Of a stretch of DNA of 20,164 bases, positions 1 through 6,125 are shown piece after piece. Under the pieces are notes generated by a model. The model did no database searches. It saw only the letters and a list, made by a program, of their open reading frames with translations, and was not told the origin of the DNA. Every line of letters begins with the position of its first letter. Position 1 is the first letter of the stretch. The position numbers were made by a program, and so were the translations under genes. Source of the stretch: a virus; IMG/VR virus record IMGVR_UViG_3300042516_001156, positions 1-20,164 of that record; one strand, written 5' to 3'.

Positions 1-17
1 CTATCTAGCCGGACGCT

Positions 18-30
18 TGAACTTGCCTAG
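18..30 (-). repeat. Gene-boundary element, copy 1
   Basis: Coding-strand CTAGGCAAGTTCA follows the fibre stop codon by a few bases. It matches GGCAANYYNA. The next gene would start beyond the left edge of the window. Confidence 0.6.
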
Positions 31-31
31 A

Positions 32-922
32 TCAGCAGGAAACCCCACCAGCAAGAACTGCATTGAGCACCAGTGAAGTGATGCCAACGATCCAGAGGAA
101 CGTACCGCCATCAATGGTGGCGCTGGGGCTCAGATAATCCGTGCCATCCACCGCTGCGGCATAACCACTGCCATTGCCCTTGAGCAACCCGGTCACCGCG
201 CTGGTCAGGCCGGTGCCGCCATAAGCCACGCCCACGGCCGTGCCCTGCCAAACACCGGTGCCGATGGTGCCGACGCTGGTGAGGCTGGAGCTCGTGACAC
301 CAGAGCCCAGCGCCGAGCCTGACAGCACGGCCGTGCCGTTGATGGAGTAGCTCTTGCCGCTGGCCAGGTTGACGTGCTCGCTGGAAGTCCACGCATCGGT
401 GGCATCCACCCACAGCCAGGTCTTATCCGTGGCGCCCTTGAGCACCAGGCCGCCACCATCGGCGGTGGAATCATCCGGGCTCGCAACGGCACCTAGCTCA
501 AACGTCTTGTCATCCACCGAGACGGTGGTGGAGTTGATCGTGGTGGTGGTGCCGTTGACCGTCAGGTTCCCCGAAACCGTCAGGTTCCCCGACAAGGTGC
601 CACCGGCGAGCGCCAGATAGACGCTGCTCAGATCGGGGATGTCAGCCGACACCAAGCTGCGGAAGCTCGCCGCTGCAGCTGAGCCCGTCGTCGGTCCCGC
701 CAGCACCGTGTTCGCTGTGCGGCTGGTGGCTGCACTGATAAACGCGCCAGGGCCGCCAATCGCCAACGCACTAGTGGCCGTTCCACCCGCGCCGCCGGTG
801 CCGAGGCCGTAGTAGAGGATCTCGCTGTCTTCGTTAAAGGCCAGCTCCGCATTGGCCAGGCTGCTCGGCGCACCCGAACCGCCACCAATCGCTCGCCGCT
901 TGATTCGGATCGTGTTGGCCAC
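32..922 (-). CDS. Tail fibre / receptor-binding structural protein
   Basis: A 296-residue low-complexity protein rich in Gly, Ser, Thr and Ala, typical of phage tail fibres. It probably forms part of the host-contact fibre outside the virion. It opens with a basic N-terminus (ANTIRIKRRAIGGG) followed by ELAFNEDSEILYYG, a pattern I recall from fibre-like proteins of cyanobacterial phages. The middle carries two copies of a SGNLTV hexapeptide and a TTTTINSTTVSVDDKTFELG beta module. The start is GTG; no upstream ATG fits and the N-terminal motif begins here. The last 20 or so residues after SATIDGGTF are unexpectedly hydrophobic (WIVGITSLVLNAVLAGG). Copies of the gene-boundary element lie both before and after the gene. 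Fibre role: fairly sure; partner and receptor unknown. Confidence 0.75.
   Translation of the reverse strand: MANTIRIKRRAIGGGSGAPSSLANAELAFNEDSEILYYGLGTGGAGGTATSALAIGGPGAFISAATSRTANTVLAGPTTGSAAAASFRSLVSADIPDLSSVYLALAGGTLSGNLTVSGNLTVNGTTTTINSTTVSVDDKTFELGAVASPDDSTADGGGLVLKGATDKTWLWVDATDAWTSSEHVNLASGKSYSINGTAVLSGSALGSGVTSSSLTSVGTIGTGVWQGTAVGVAYGGTGLTSAVTGLLKGNGSGYAAAVDGTDYLSPSATIDGGTFLWIVGITSLVLNAVLAGGVSC
558..592 (-). repeat. 18-nt tandem repeat inside the fibre gene
   Basis: Two 17-nt identical copies (plus strand accgtcaggttccccga) lie 18 nt apart and encode the repeated GNLTV hexapeptide of the fibre. In-frame hexapeptide repeats like this usually form a beta-strand register in trimeric fibres and can expand or contract by slippage. 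Confidence 0.85.
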
Positions 923-946
923 GGACTAGCTGCTAGGTCTTTGCGC

Positions 947-959
947 TGAAGTTGCCCCT
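947..959 (-). repeat. Gene-boundary element, copy 2
   Basis: Coding-strand AGGGGCAACTTCA, identical over 13 nt to two other copies. It overlaps the TAG stop of the upstream 197-residue gene and lies about 34 nt before the GTG of the fibre gene. Confidence 0.75.
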
Positions 960-1551
960 ACCAGTGGCCGCCATCGGTCAAGGTCAAGGTGGTGTGTTGA
1001 TTCACCTTCCAGCTACTGCTGGCTGCATCCCACACCAGCACCGCGTCATCCACCAGGCCCGTATCATCCACATCCGCCAGATCGGCGAGGTCAAGGCTGA
1101 CGTGGCCGGTCTGCCCGTTGACGCTCTGCACCTGCAGGGTCGGCGGCACCTGAAAGGCGAACTGTCCGCCAGCACGGCTGAGCGGGATCCTGAGCTGCGT
1201 CTGCCGCTTCGGGCCAACGTCTTCAATCACCGCGAGGATCTGAGCGGTGGTTCCCGGAAAGCCGGCCTGCACCAATGCCGCCGCACCCTCTAGATCAGCG
1301 CCGCCCCAATCCAGCAGAAACACATTCCAGGTCTGCAGGAACGGGCTGCTGGTGTACTGCGGCTGTTGCTCCAGCTCCGGCACGCTGCTGATCACCACCT
1401 CAAGGCCGCTGACGCTAGTGCTAGCGCCCATGCCGGCACCGGGATCGCGCACCACTAGCGCTGGTGTGGTGCTGCCATTGGCAAGGGTGTAGGTGCCGAG
1501 GTGAGCAGTGAGAGCCGTGGCCAGGGCTCCCCGTAGCGCAAGGATGTCCAC
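958..1551 (-). CDS. Tail-terminator-like protein fused to a fibre linker module
   Basis: A 197-residue protein in two parts. Residues 1 to about 110 (ALRGALATALTAHLG, then LVVRDPGAG, LEVVISSVPELE, WNVFLLDWGG) have the alpha-then-beta layout and length of small tail-completion/terminator proteins. Residues from about 140 on (SVNGQTGHVSLDLADLADV, then LVWDAASSSWKVN) are a module I know from phage fibre and baseplate-associated proteins. The start is GTG just after the stop of the upstream gene, with a gene-boundary copy in between. A role at the tail end or as a fibre-docking protein fits the place next to the fibre. The terminator assignment is an inference from pattern; the linker module is clearer. 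Confidence 0.5.
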   Translation of the reverse strand: MDILALRGALATALTAHLGTYTLANGSTTPALVVRDPGAGMGASTSVSGLEVVISSVPELEQQPQYTSSPFLQTWNVFLLDWGGADLEGAAALVQAGFPGTTAQILAVIEDVGPKRQTQLRIPLSRAGGQFAFQVPPTLQVQSVNGQTGHVSLDLADLADVDDTGLVDDAVLVWDAASSSWKVNQHTTLTLTDGGHW

Positions 1552-1560
1552 GCCAGAGCT

Positions 1561-2244
1561 TTAGGTTGAAGTTGCCCCTAACAGCCGGCCAGCACTGCCC
1601 TGCTCATGGAGCAGCAGCACACCGGCTTCAAAGTGAATCGGCTGCAGCCGTGACGGCAGGCGCAGCTGATAGCGCAGCAGCGGGCGGTCAATGTCGCTTA
1701 GCTCCACGCTGGTGCCGGGGGTTTGCCCTTTGGCGGCGATGAAGCCGCGCACGTGGCCGCCTTCCCAGCTGGGGGCCACCACCACCAGATTGCGATCCGC
1801 ACTGATCAGCGCCCGGATCTCCGGCACCTGTGCCGGCACCGCTGCACGCTTGACCACATCGCGCCAGATGCCGATCAACAGCGGCGGCAGCTGCTCCTCA
1901 TGCCGCAAGGCCAAACAGATGTGCGCCACCACCGCCGGTAGCTGATCTTCTTCGCTGCGCTCTTCTGTGCGGAAGAACAGCCAGTCCTGATGGCTGGTGG
2001 CTTTGCCCTTTTTGGCATCCCGGTTGATGTTGTAGAGCAGGCTGCACAGCTGCGCTCCTTGCAGCTCCTGCAGTTGCAGCTCTTGCCGCTGCAGCTCCAG
2101 CAAGCTCCGATGCGCCGCCATCACCACCACCACCTTCTCGCTTGCAAAGGTGCTGCGATGGAACTGGCCGGGGAAGGCCTTGACCAAGGCCCAGAACAGG
2201 GCCGGCCAATCTATGCGGCTTGGCTTCCAGTCCCCGGCCGCTGC
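1561..2244 (-). CDS. Frameshift-dependent C-terminal part of tail assembly chaperone-like protein
   Basis: An open frame of 227 codons that is entered by a -1 slip from the gene just upstream. It has no ATG at its 5' end: the first possible start is a TTG about 19 codons in, and the first ATG lies about 41 codons in, past the segment beginning DWKPSRIDWPALFWALVKAF that looks like real protein. Features seen: a Gln/Leu-rich helix (LELQRQELQLQELQ), a HQDWLFF segment, an alpha-helical middle, and a beta-rich C-terminus ending LLGATST. In siphoviruses such a product is the extended (G-T-like) tail chaperone that keeps tape measure and tube subunits competent for assembly. Function is inferred from the frameshift layout, not from recognised domains. 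Confidence 0.6.
   Translation of the reverse strand, partial: AAAGDWKPSRIDWPALFWALVKAFPGQFHRSTFASEKVVVVMAAHRSLLELQRQELQLQELQGAQLCSLLYNINRDAKKGKATSHQDWLFFRTEERSEEDQLPAVVAHICLALRHEEQLPPLLIGIWRDVVKRAAVPAQVPEIRALISADRNLVVVAPSWEGGHVRGFIAAKGQTPGTSVELSDIDRPLLRYQLRLPSRLQPIHFEAGVLLLHEQGSAGRLLGATST
1567..1579 (-). repeat. Gene-boundary element, copy 3
   Basis: AGGGGCAACTTCA on the coding strand, identical to the copies before the fibre and tape measure genes. Here it is translated (Gly-Ala-Thr-Ser) just before the TAA, and stands about 25 nt before the GTG of the 197-residue gene. Confidence 0.75.
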
Positions 2245-2774
2245 TTTTTTATCTCCTCCTCAGACGGTGGGGCGGCGGTGTCGTCTTGCCCGGCCTGGCG
2301 CTCCTCTTCAAAGAAGGCAAAGAGGGCATCCATCAACGGCTGATCCAGTCGCGCCGTGTCCGCCATGCTCCACTCCGGCCGCTCCAGCCGGTAGCGAATC
2401 AAGGCCGTGACGCTGGCCAGCATCCGCTCCCGGCCGCGCTGCACATAGATGCGCGTCAGCTCTGCAATCTCGCTGAGGTATTGCAGGCGAATGGCATCCT
2501 GCTCCGGGCTCATGCTGCTGCCCACCGCTGAGGCCTCCACCAAGGCAAAGGCTTCGAGGATGGTGATTTCCTGCTCAGCGCTGATGCGCTGCGCCAACTT
2601 GGCGGCAATCACCACGGCGGCATCGTTGTCTGCGGTCAGATCACTGACAGCGATCACTTCACCGACCTGCAGTGAGCCATGCACGGGCAGCTCCAGGATG
2701 CCGGTGGCTTTGGTGCCAATGCGGCGCTTGCTGCGCTTGGCCGGCGCAACAACAAAGGGCAGATCGACGCTCAT
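2211..2774 (-). CDS. Tail assembly chaperone-like protein (short, unshifted product)
   Basis: A 187-residue protein. Its ATG overlaps the stop of the scaffold-like gene as TGATG; a TTG one codon earlier is less likely. After a basic N-terminus (PAKRSKRRIGTK) comes ILELPVHGSLQVGEVIAV, then mostly helical sequence and an acidic, disordered end (PPSEEEIKKQRPGTGSQAA). The stop lies just past an A AAA AAG site, so most ribosomes would make this product and some would extend it to about 404 residues. Known tail chaperones (lambda G/GT) share this arrangement but usually sit between tail tube and tape measure; here the gene is far downstream. The family assignment is an inference. Confidence 0.55.
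   Translation of the reverse strand: MSVDLPFVVAPAKRSKRRIGTKATGILELPVHGSLQVGEVIAVSDLTADNDAAVVIAAKLAQRISAEQEITILEAFALVEASAVGSSMSPEQDAIRLQYLSEIAELTRIYVQRGRERMLASVTALIRYRLERPEWSMADTARLDQPLMDALFAFFEEERQAGQDDTAAPPSEEEIKKQRPGTGSQAA
2215..2261 (-). promoter_or_regulatory. Programmed -1 ribosomal frameshift signal
   Basis: On the coding strand, A AAA AAG (2250-2244) falls in the zero frame as ATA AAA AAG, the best-known bacterial -1 slippery heptamer (as in dnaX). GAGGAGGAG (2261-2253) sits just upstream and could act as a Shine-Dalgarno-like stimulator, though its spacing is shorter than in dnaX. A 5-bp GCGGC/GCCGC stem (2241-2237 with 2219-2215) can form downstream. Slipping back one base enters exactly the open frame that runs on to 1561; I found no stop between the two frames. 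Confidence 0.8.
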
Positions 2775-3472
2775 CAACCCAACCCGTAACCGATCTTGTC
2801 AAGGGCACTCATGCCCTGCAGGCTGCCGGCCGTCAGGTTGCCACTGCCACGCATCCCGCCGCCATGGCCGTTGCTGGTAGGGGCAAAGAAGTGGCCGTAG
2901 ACCGCATTGCTCTTCAGGCCTTCGAGGTAGGCCGCTGGACTCATGGTGTCGCCGTTTTCGGTGAGCATCGGTTCACCGTTGGCATTGACCACCACCACAT
3001 CACCGCTCTCGGTGACCTTGAAGCGGTTGCCGATGGCGCCCATCAAGGCATCGAAGTAGGTGGTGCCATCCTCAGCGCCACCACTGCGGCCGCCAGCGAC
3101 TTGGAAGGCATTGGCGAGGGCTTGCTGGCGGTACAGCTCCGACTTCTCCGCCAGGGCTTCGGCCAGCTTCTGATCCTTGACCTTCACCTGCGCATAAGCC
3201 TCGGCCTTGGCTGCTTCTGCCGCTTCTTTGATGCGCTGATCCATCTCAGCTCGCAGGCGCTCTTCCCGCTCTTGCGCTTCTTTGATGTTGCGCAGTTGAT
3301 CGGGGTCGAGGCCTTGCAGCTGCTGCTCAATCGCCTTGAGGCGACGCTCAGCGGCTTTGCGGGCTTCGCGTTCTTCCTGCAGTGCCGAGAGACCTGCTTC
3401 ACCTAGGGGCTCTACAGCATGTGTTGGCGTTGGTTGTTCCTGTTGCAGCGCTTGTTGTGTCTCGTCGGCCAT
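2774..3472 (-). CDS. Scaffold-like coiled-coil structural protein
   Basis: A 232-residue protein. Residues about 25-120 form a long charged coiled coil (EEREARKAAERRLKAIEQQL and EEAAEAAKAEA-type repeats). The C-terminal half has FKVTESGDVVVVNANGEPML, then AAYLEGLKSNAVYGHFFAP and a Gly-rich tail, a layout common in capsid scaffolding (GP20-like) proteins, which guide capsid assembly and then leave. It starts at ATG about 33 nt after the upstream gene and ends in a TGATG overlap with the chaperone-like gene. A scaffold is normally followed by the major capsid gene; none is seen here. A tail-associated coiled-coil role is the main alternative. Confidence 0.55.
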   Translation of the reverse strand: MADETQQALQQEQPTPTHAVEPLGEAGLSALQEEREARKAAERRLKAIEQQLQGLDPDQLRNIKEAQEREERLRAEMDQRIKEAAEAAKAEAYAQVKVKDQKLAEALAEKSELYRQQALANAFQVAGGRSGGAEDGTTYFDALMGAIGNRFKVTESGDVVVVNANGEPMLTENGDTMSPAAYLEGLKSNAVYGHFFAPTSNGHGGGMRGSGNLTAGSLQGMSALDKIGYGLG

Positions 3473-3504
3473 AAATCAGGCACTACCGAAAAGGTTAGCT
3501 GTCG

Positions 3505-4803
3505 CTAGCCACGAATCCAGTAATGGGTGAAATAGGTGCTGATCAATGGACTACCGGCAAAGCTTGGCCGGTAATTGCTACTCATGAAAAACACCGGATC
3601 AGTGGTGGTATACGCCTCACTCCCAGCTGGCACCGTGCCCGTTGGTGCTGCTGCCGGTGGTGTGGGCGTGGTCACCAGTCCCTCTTGATCTACCCCTGGC
3701 AGACCGCTGAGATCCAACAAGGTCTCAAGATCCTCAACTTCCTCAGCGCTGTAGTCCGCAAACGACGTGGCGACAAAACGGCCGAGCAGGGAATAGCCCG
3801 CGCAGCTGCTCCAGATCGGGGCCAACGTGCTGATCTCATTGACGCTGCCCGAGCCACGCAAGACACGCTGGCTTGTTGCACTGTTGAAACCAGCCATGTT
3901 CAGCAGCGCGGCACGCGCTTGGAACGATTGCCGAGAGATTGCAAAATAGTCAAGGTCTGGGACGTTTTGACCAGCAATGTAGTCCGTCGAGCTGAATTGC
4001 GTATCTAGAAGATCGGGCCAGTTGTCGTAACCAGTGTCGGCTGTATATGTATACTCACCAATACTGAAGCTGGTGAAATTATCTAGGAAGCTCCAAGCCG
4101 CTGCTCCGCACCCGTCAAAAGGATGTGCAGGCGGCAAGGTCAAAGCAATGGCCTCCTTGATTCCCGTGTACACACCTGTTCTGATGTAGCGACCAACAGG
4201 ACTGGCATCTCCAAAGGCAACAACATTGACGCGCACATTCTCAAGGGCGCTTGAGTAGAGAGGGGCTTGCTTGCTGGCAGTAGCCCCGGTCTCTAAATCA
4301 ATGGAAACAGTCAGCACATCATAAGACACGCTTGTAGGCAAGTCATCCCACGACTGATAACCATCCCTCAGCACATCCACAACAACTTGCGAGTCCACAA
4401 AGAACTCGCCAATGAACCAAGTCCCTCGCAAATAAGTGCTATACAAAACACCGTCCACCACTTGATCAAACATTCGCATCATGCTGCGCGATGTCACTCC
4501 GCTCCAGCCTGAATCAAGGATTTCAAAGCTTCCACCATAGCCATTGAACTGGCTATAAAAACGCTCCAGATCTTCAATCGTACTGCTGACAAAGCCAGGG
4601 TCTTCGGTAGAGACAACTGGCGCTGTGCCCAACTGCCAAGGTGAAAACTCAGCGACCTTGCCGCTGCTGCCCGTATAAACCTCCACCACGCGATCAATCG
4701 CTGTTTCACCGGGCGTGATCGTCCGCGTGACTAGATAGACCGGCTCCAGCGAGGCGCCCAAGCGCCGTGCAGCTGGGCGGAACCGTGCAACCGGCCTAAC
4801 CAC
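3505..4803 (-). CDS. Orphan 432-residue structural protein, possibly receptor-binding
   Basis: I do not recognise this protein. It has 432 residues, is rich in aromatic and small residues (FYSQFNGYGGSFEILDSGWS, TYLRGTWFIGEFFVDSQVVV), has few Lys, and carries a Pro/Thr-rich linker (TTPTPPAAAPTGTVP) before a short C-terminal segment ending YFTHYWIRG. No signal peptide or membrane segment is evident. The start is GTG, overlapping the stop of the 50-codon gene (GTGGTTAG). Its DNA is visibly AT-richer than its neighbours: one 60-base sample (4321-4380) is 50% GC against 75% for 6541-6600. Composition, size and place among tail genes suggest an exchanged host-range protein, but this is inference. 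Confidence 0.7.
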   Translation of the reverse strand: MVRPVARFRPAARRLGASLEPVYLVTRTITPGETAIDRVVEVYTGSSGKVAEFSPWQLGTAPVVSTEDPGFVSSTIEDLERFYSQFNGYGGSFEILDSGWSGVTSRSMMRMFDQVVDGVLYSTYLRGTWFIGEFFVDSQVVVDVLRDGYQSWDDLPTSVSYDVLTVSIDLETGATASKQAPLYSSALENVRVNVVAFGDASPVGRYIRTGVYTGIKEAIALTLPPAHPFDGCGAAAWSFLDNFTSFSIGEYTYTADTGYDNWPDLLDTQFSSTDYIAGQNVPDLDYFAISRQSFQARAALLNMAGFNSATSQRVLRGSGSVNEISTLAPIWSSCAGYSLLGRFVATSFADYSAEEVEDLETLLDLSGLPGVDQEGLVTTPTPPAAAPTGTVPAGSEAYTTTDPVFFMSSNYRPSFAGSPLISTYFTHYWIRG

Positions 4804-4948
4804 GCTGCGCCTTGATCACCGTGATCTTGGCTTGCATCCGCAGGTTCATCGCAATGCGGTTGCCATCCACCACCTCCTGCAGGCGCTGCCGCAGCTCGGA
4901 GCTGCCAGCGTCGCCGCTTACCTGCACATTGACCTGCGGCTCAGCCAT
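4796..4948 (-). CDS. 50-residue small protein in tail operon
   Basis: A 50-codon gene, linked by TGATG to the stop of the 231-residue gene upstream and by GTGGTTAG to the start of the 432-residue gene downstream. The protein begins MAEPQVNVQVSGDAGSSELR, continues with a short amphipathic helix (QRLQEVVDGNRIAM) and ends with a basic strand (QAKITVIKAQRG). Translational coupling on both sides and the lack of another use for this 150-nt stretch argue that it is real. Function unknown; possibly a small tail-tip or chaperone-like subunit. Confidence 0.6.
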   Translation of the reverse strand: MAEPQVNVQVSGDAGSSELRQRLQEVVDGNRIAMNLRMQAKITVIKAQRG

Positions 4949-5643
4949 CAGTCATTCACCGCCAGCTTGACGCTGTAGCCCACGGTCTGGCCGTTGCTGA
5001 TCGTGACCGCAGCGGTTTCGCTGAGAATGCCGTAGACACTGCCGGCGCACTTGCGGATGCGCAACGTGCCGCTGCCGGTGCTGGTGATGTTCACCTTGTT
5101 GCCACTGGCCACCGGTGTGGCGGTGTGCAGCGTGATTGTGGAGCTGGTCACGCTGTCCACGTAGTAGAGCGTGCCGGCCGTCAGGCCACCGGGCAGCGTG
5201 CCGCCGCTGTCCACCGTCACCGTCACGGCATTGCCATCACTGAGGCCATGGCTGGCCACGGTGATCACATCTGTGGCTGGATCCACGGCACTGCTGGCGG
5301 TCAAGCCCGCACCGGCCTGGCCATCAGCGACGGCATCCACCAGCAGCACCACATGGGTGTAGGTCAGGTTGCCGCCATTGGCGCTGAACTCCACGCTCAC
5401 CGAGTCCTGCTCATAGCGGGTGTTGGTGGCGCTGTAGGTGCCGCCGGTCAGGGCTGCACTTTGAAAGCGGGCGTAGCCGTTGGTGCCTTCGGTCAGCTCA
5501 TGCTGCAACCAACTGGCGATCCCAGCATCGGTCGCCGGTGCGCTGGCGGCATTGACCAACGCAGCGGTCAGCACCTTGCCGCTGTAGGCCTCAGACATCA
5601 CACGGGCCAGCTCAGCCTGCGTCAGTGCGGTAGTAACGGCCAT
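4948..5643 (-). CDS. Beta-rich tail protein with inserted Ig-like domain
   Basis: A 231-residue structural protein. The outer parts (RYEQDSVSVEFSANGGNLTY then THVVLLVDAV; and at the end YGILSETAAVTISNGQTVGY) match the upstream 146-residue protein in layout, so the two look like tandem paralogues. Between them, about residues 115-195 hold a separate beta domain (DVITVASHGLSDGNAVTVTV, GGLTAGTLYYVDSV, STITLHTATPVASG), a repeat type I know from phage tail and fibre proteins. The ATG is preceded by AAGGG about 10 nt away, one of the better ribosome sites in the window, and by a gene-boundary copy. Precise role unknown. Confidence 0.65.
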   Translation of the reverse strand: MAVTTALTQAELARVMSEAYSGKVLTAALVNAASAPATDAGIASWLQHELTEGTNGYARFQSAALTGGTYSATNTRYEQDSVSVEFSANGGNLTYTHVVLLVDAVADGQAGAGLTASSAVDPATDVITVASHGLSDGNAVTVTVDSGGTLPGGLTAGTLYYVDSVTSSTITLHTATPVASGNKVNITSTGSGTLRIRKCAGSVYGILSETAAVTISNGQTVGYSVKLAVND

Positions 5644-5660
5644 GGATCAACCCTTATGCC

Positions 5661-5673
5661 TGAACTTGCCCTA
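5661..5673 (-). repeat. Gene-boundary element, copy 4
   Basis: Coding-strand TAGGGCAAGTTCA. The TAG is the stop of the 146-residue gene; the next ATG is about 27 nt after the GGCAA core. It shares the CAAGTTCA variant with the copy after the fibre gene. Confidence 0.65.
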
Positions 5674-6111
5674 GATCCACTGCGAATAAAGATCCAGGCG
5701 ATAGGTCTTAGTGGCACCAGCCGTCAGTGTGAACGCTGTGGGTTCATGAATGACCCCAATGGACGGCCGCGCATAGCTTGGCACTCCACTGCCTGGATTT
5801 ACAGCGGGGATGACAGCCACTAAGACATCGGTGTAGGTCACTGTTGATGCAAAAGACAGAGAGATTTCTTGCTGCGGCAGCTTGGCACGTTGCGTCAGTG
5901 TGCTGTCATAAGCAACTGATCCAGATGCCGTAAACGTATCGAACTGTCCAGCCAACACATAAGGCTCCCAAGCGCTGTAATCAGCATTCAGTGCCGGAGG
6001 TGACGCTGCGCCAGTGGTATTGGCAAGGATGCTAAAGAACGTCGCATCCTTAAATAACCACCACATTGCGCTAAGCGCGGCCTCACGGTTGGGCGTAAAG
6101 CTCGCAGGCAT
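5671..6111 (-). CDS. Beta-rich tail-associated protein, paralogue of next gene
   Basis: A 146-residue protein of unknown family. It begins MPASFTPNREAALSAMWWLF, then has a beta-rich core (YDSTLTQRAKLPQQEISLSF, TYTDVLVAVIPAV) and ends HEPTAFTLTAGATKTYRLDL. These segments line up in order with the 231-residue protein downstream, so a gene duplication is likely. No membrane segment or catalytic motif is seen. The gene lies between the tail hub and other tail tip proteins, which suggests a baseplate or adhesin subunit. Gene-boundary copies lie before and after it. Confidence 0.65.
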   Translation of the reverse strand: MPASFTPNREAALSAMWWLFKDATFFSILANTTGAASPPALNADYSAWEPYVLAGQFDTFTASGSVAYDSTLTQRAKLPQQEISLSFASTVTYTDVLVAVIPAVNPGSGVPSYARPSIGVIHEPTAFTLTAGATKTYRLDLYSQWI

Positions 6112-6125
6112 AACGGCGCTCGGTC

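Noticed and set aside
2101-2150. Run of His codons on the plus strand
   Set aside because: It is the antisense of a Val-rich strand (KVVVVM) in the frameshifted gene, not a His-tag or metal-binding gene.
2672-3406. Plus-strand open frame of 244 codons opposite the scaffold-like gene
   Set aside because: The minus-strand coiled coil with a coupled stop-start is more convincing; codon periodicity forces a long opposite frame.
5360-5385. GGCGGCAACCTGAC inside the 231-residue gene
   Set aside because: It resembles the boundary element but lies mid-gene and does not end in the invariant A; GGCAAC is common here because it encodes Gly-Asn.
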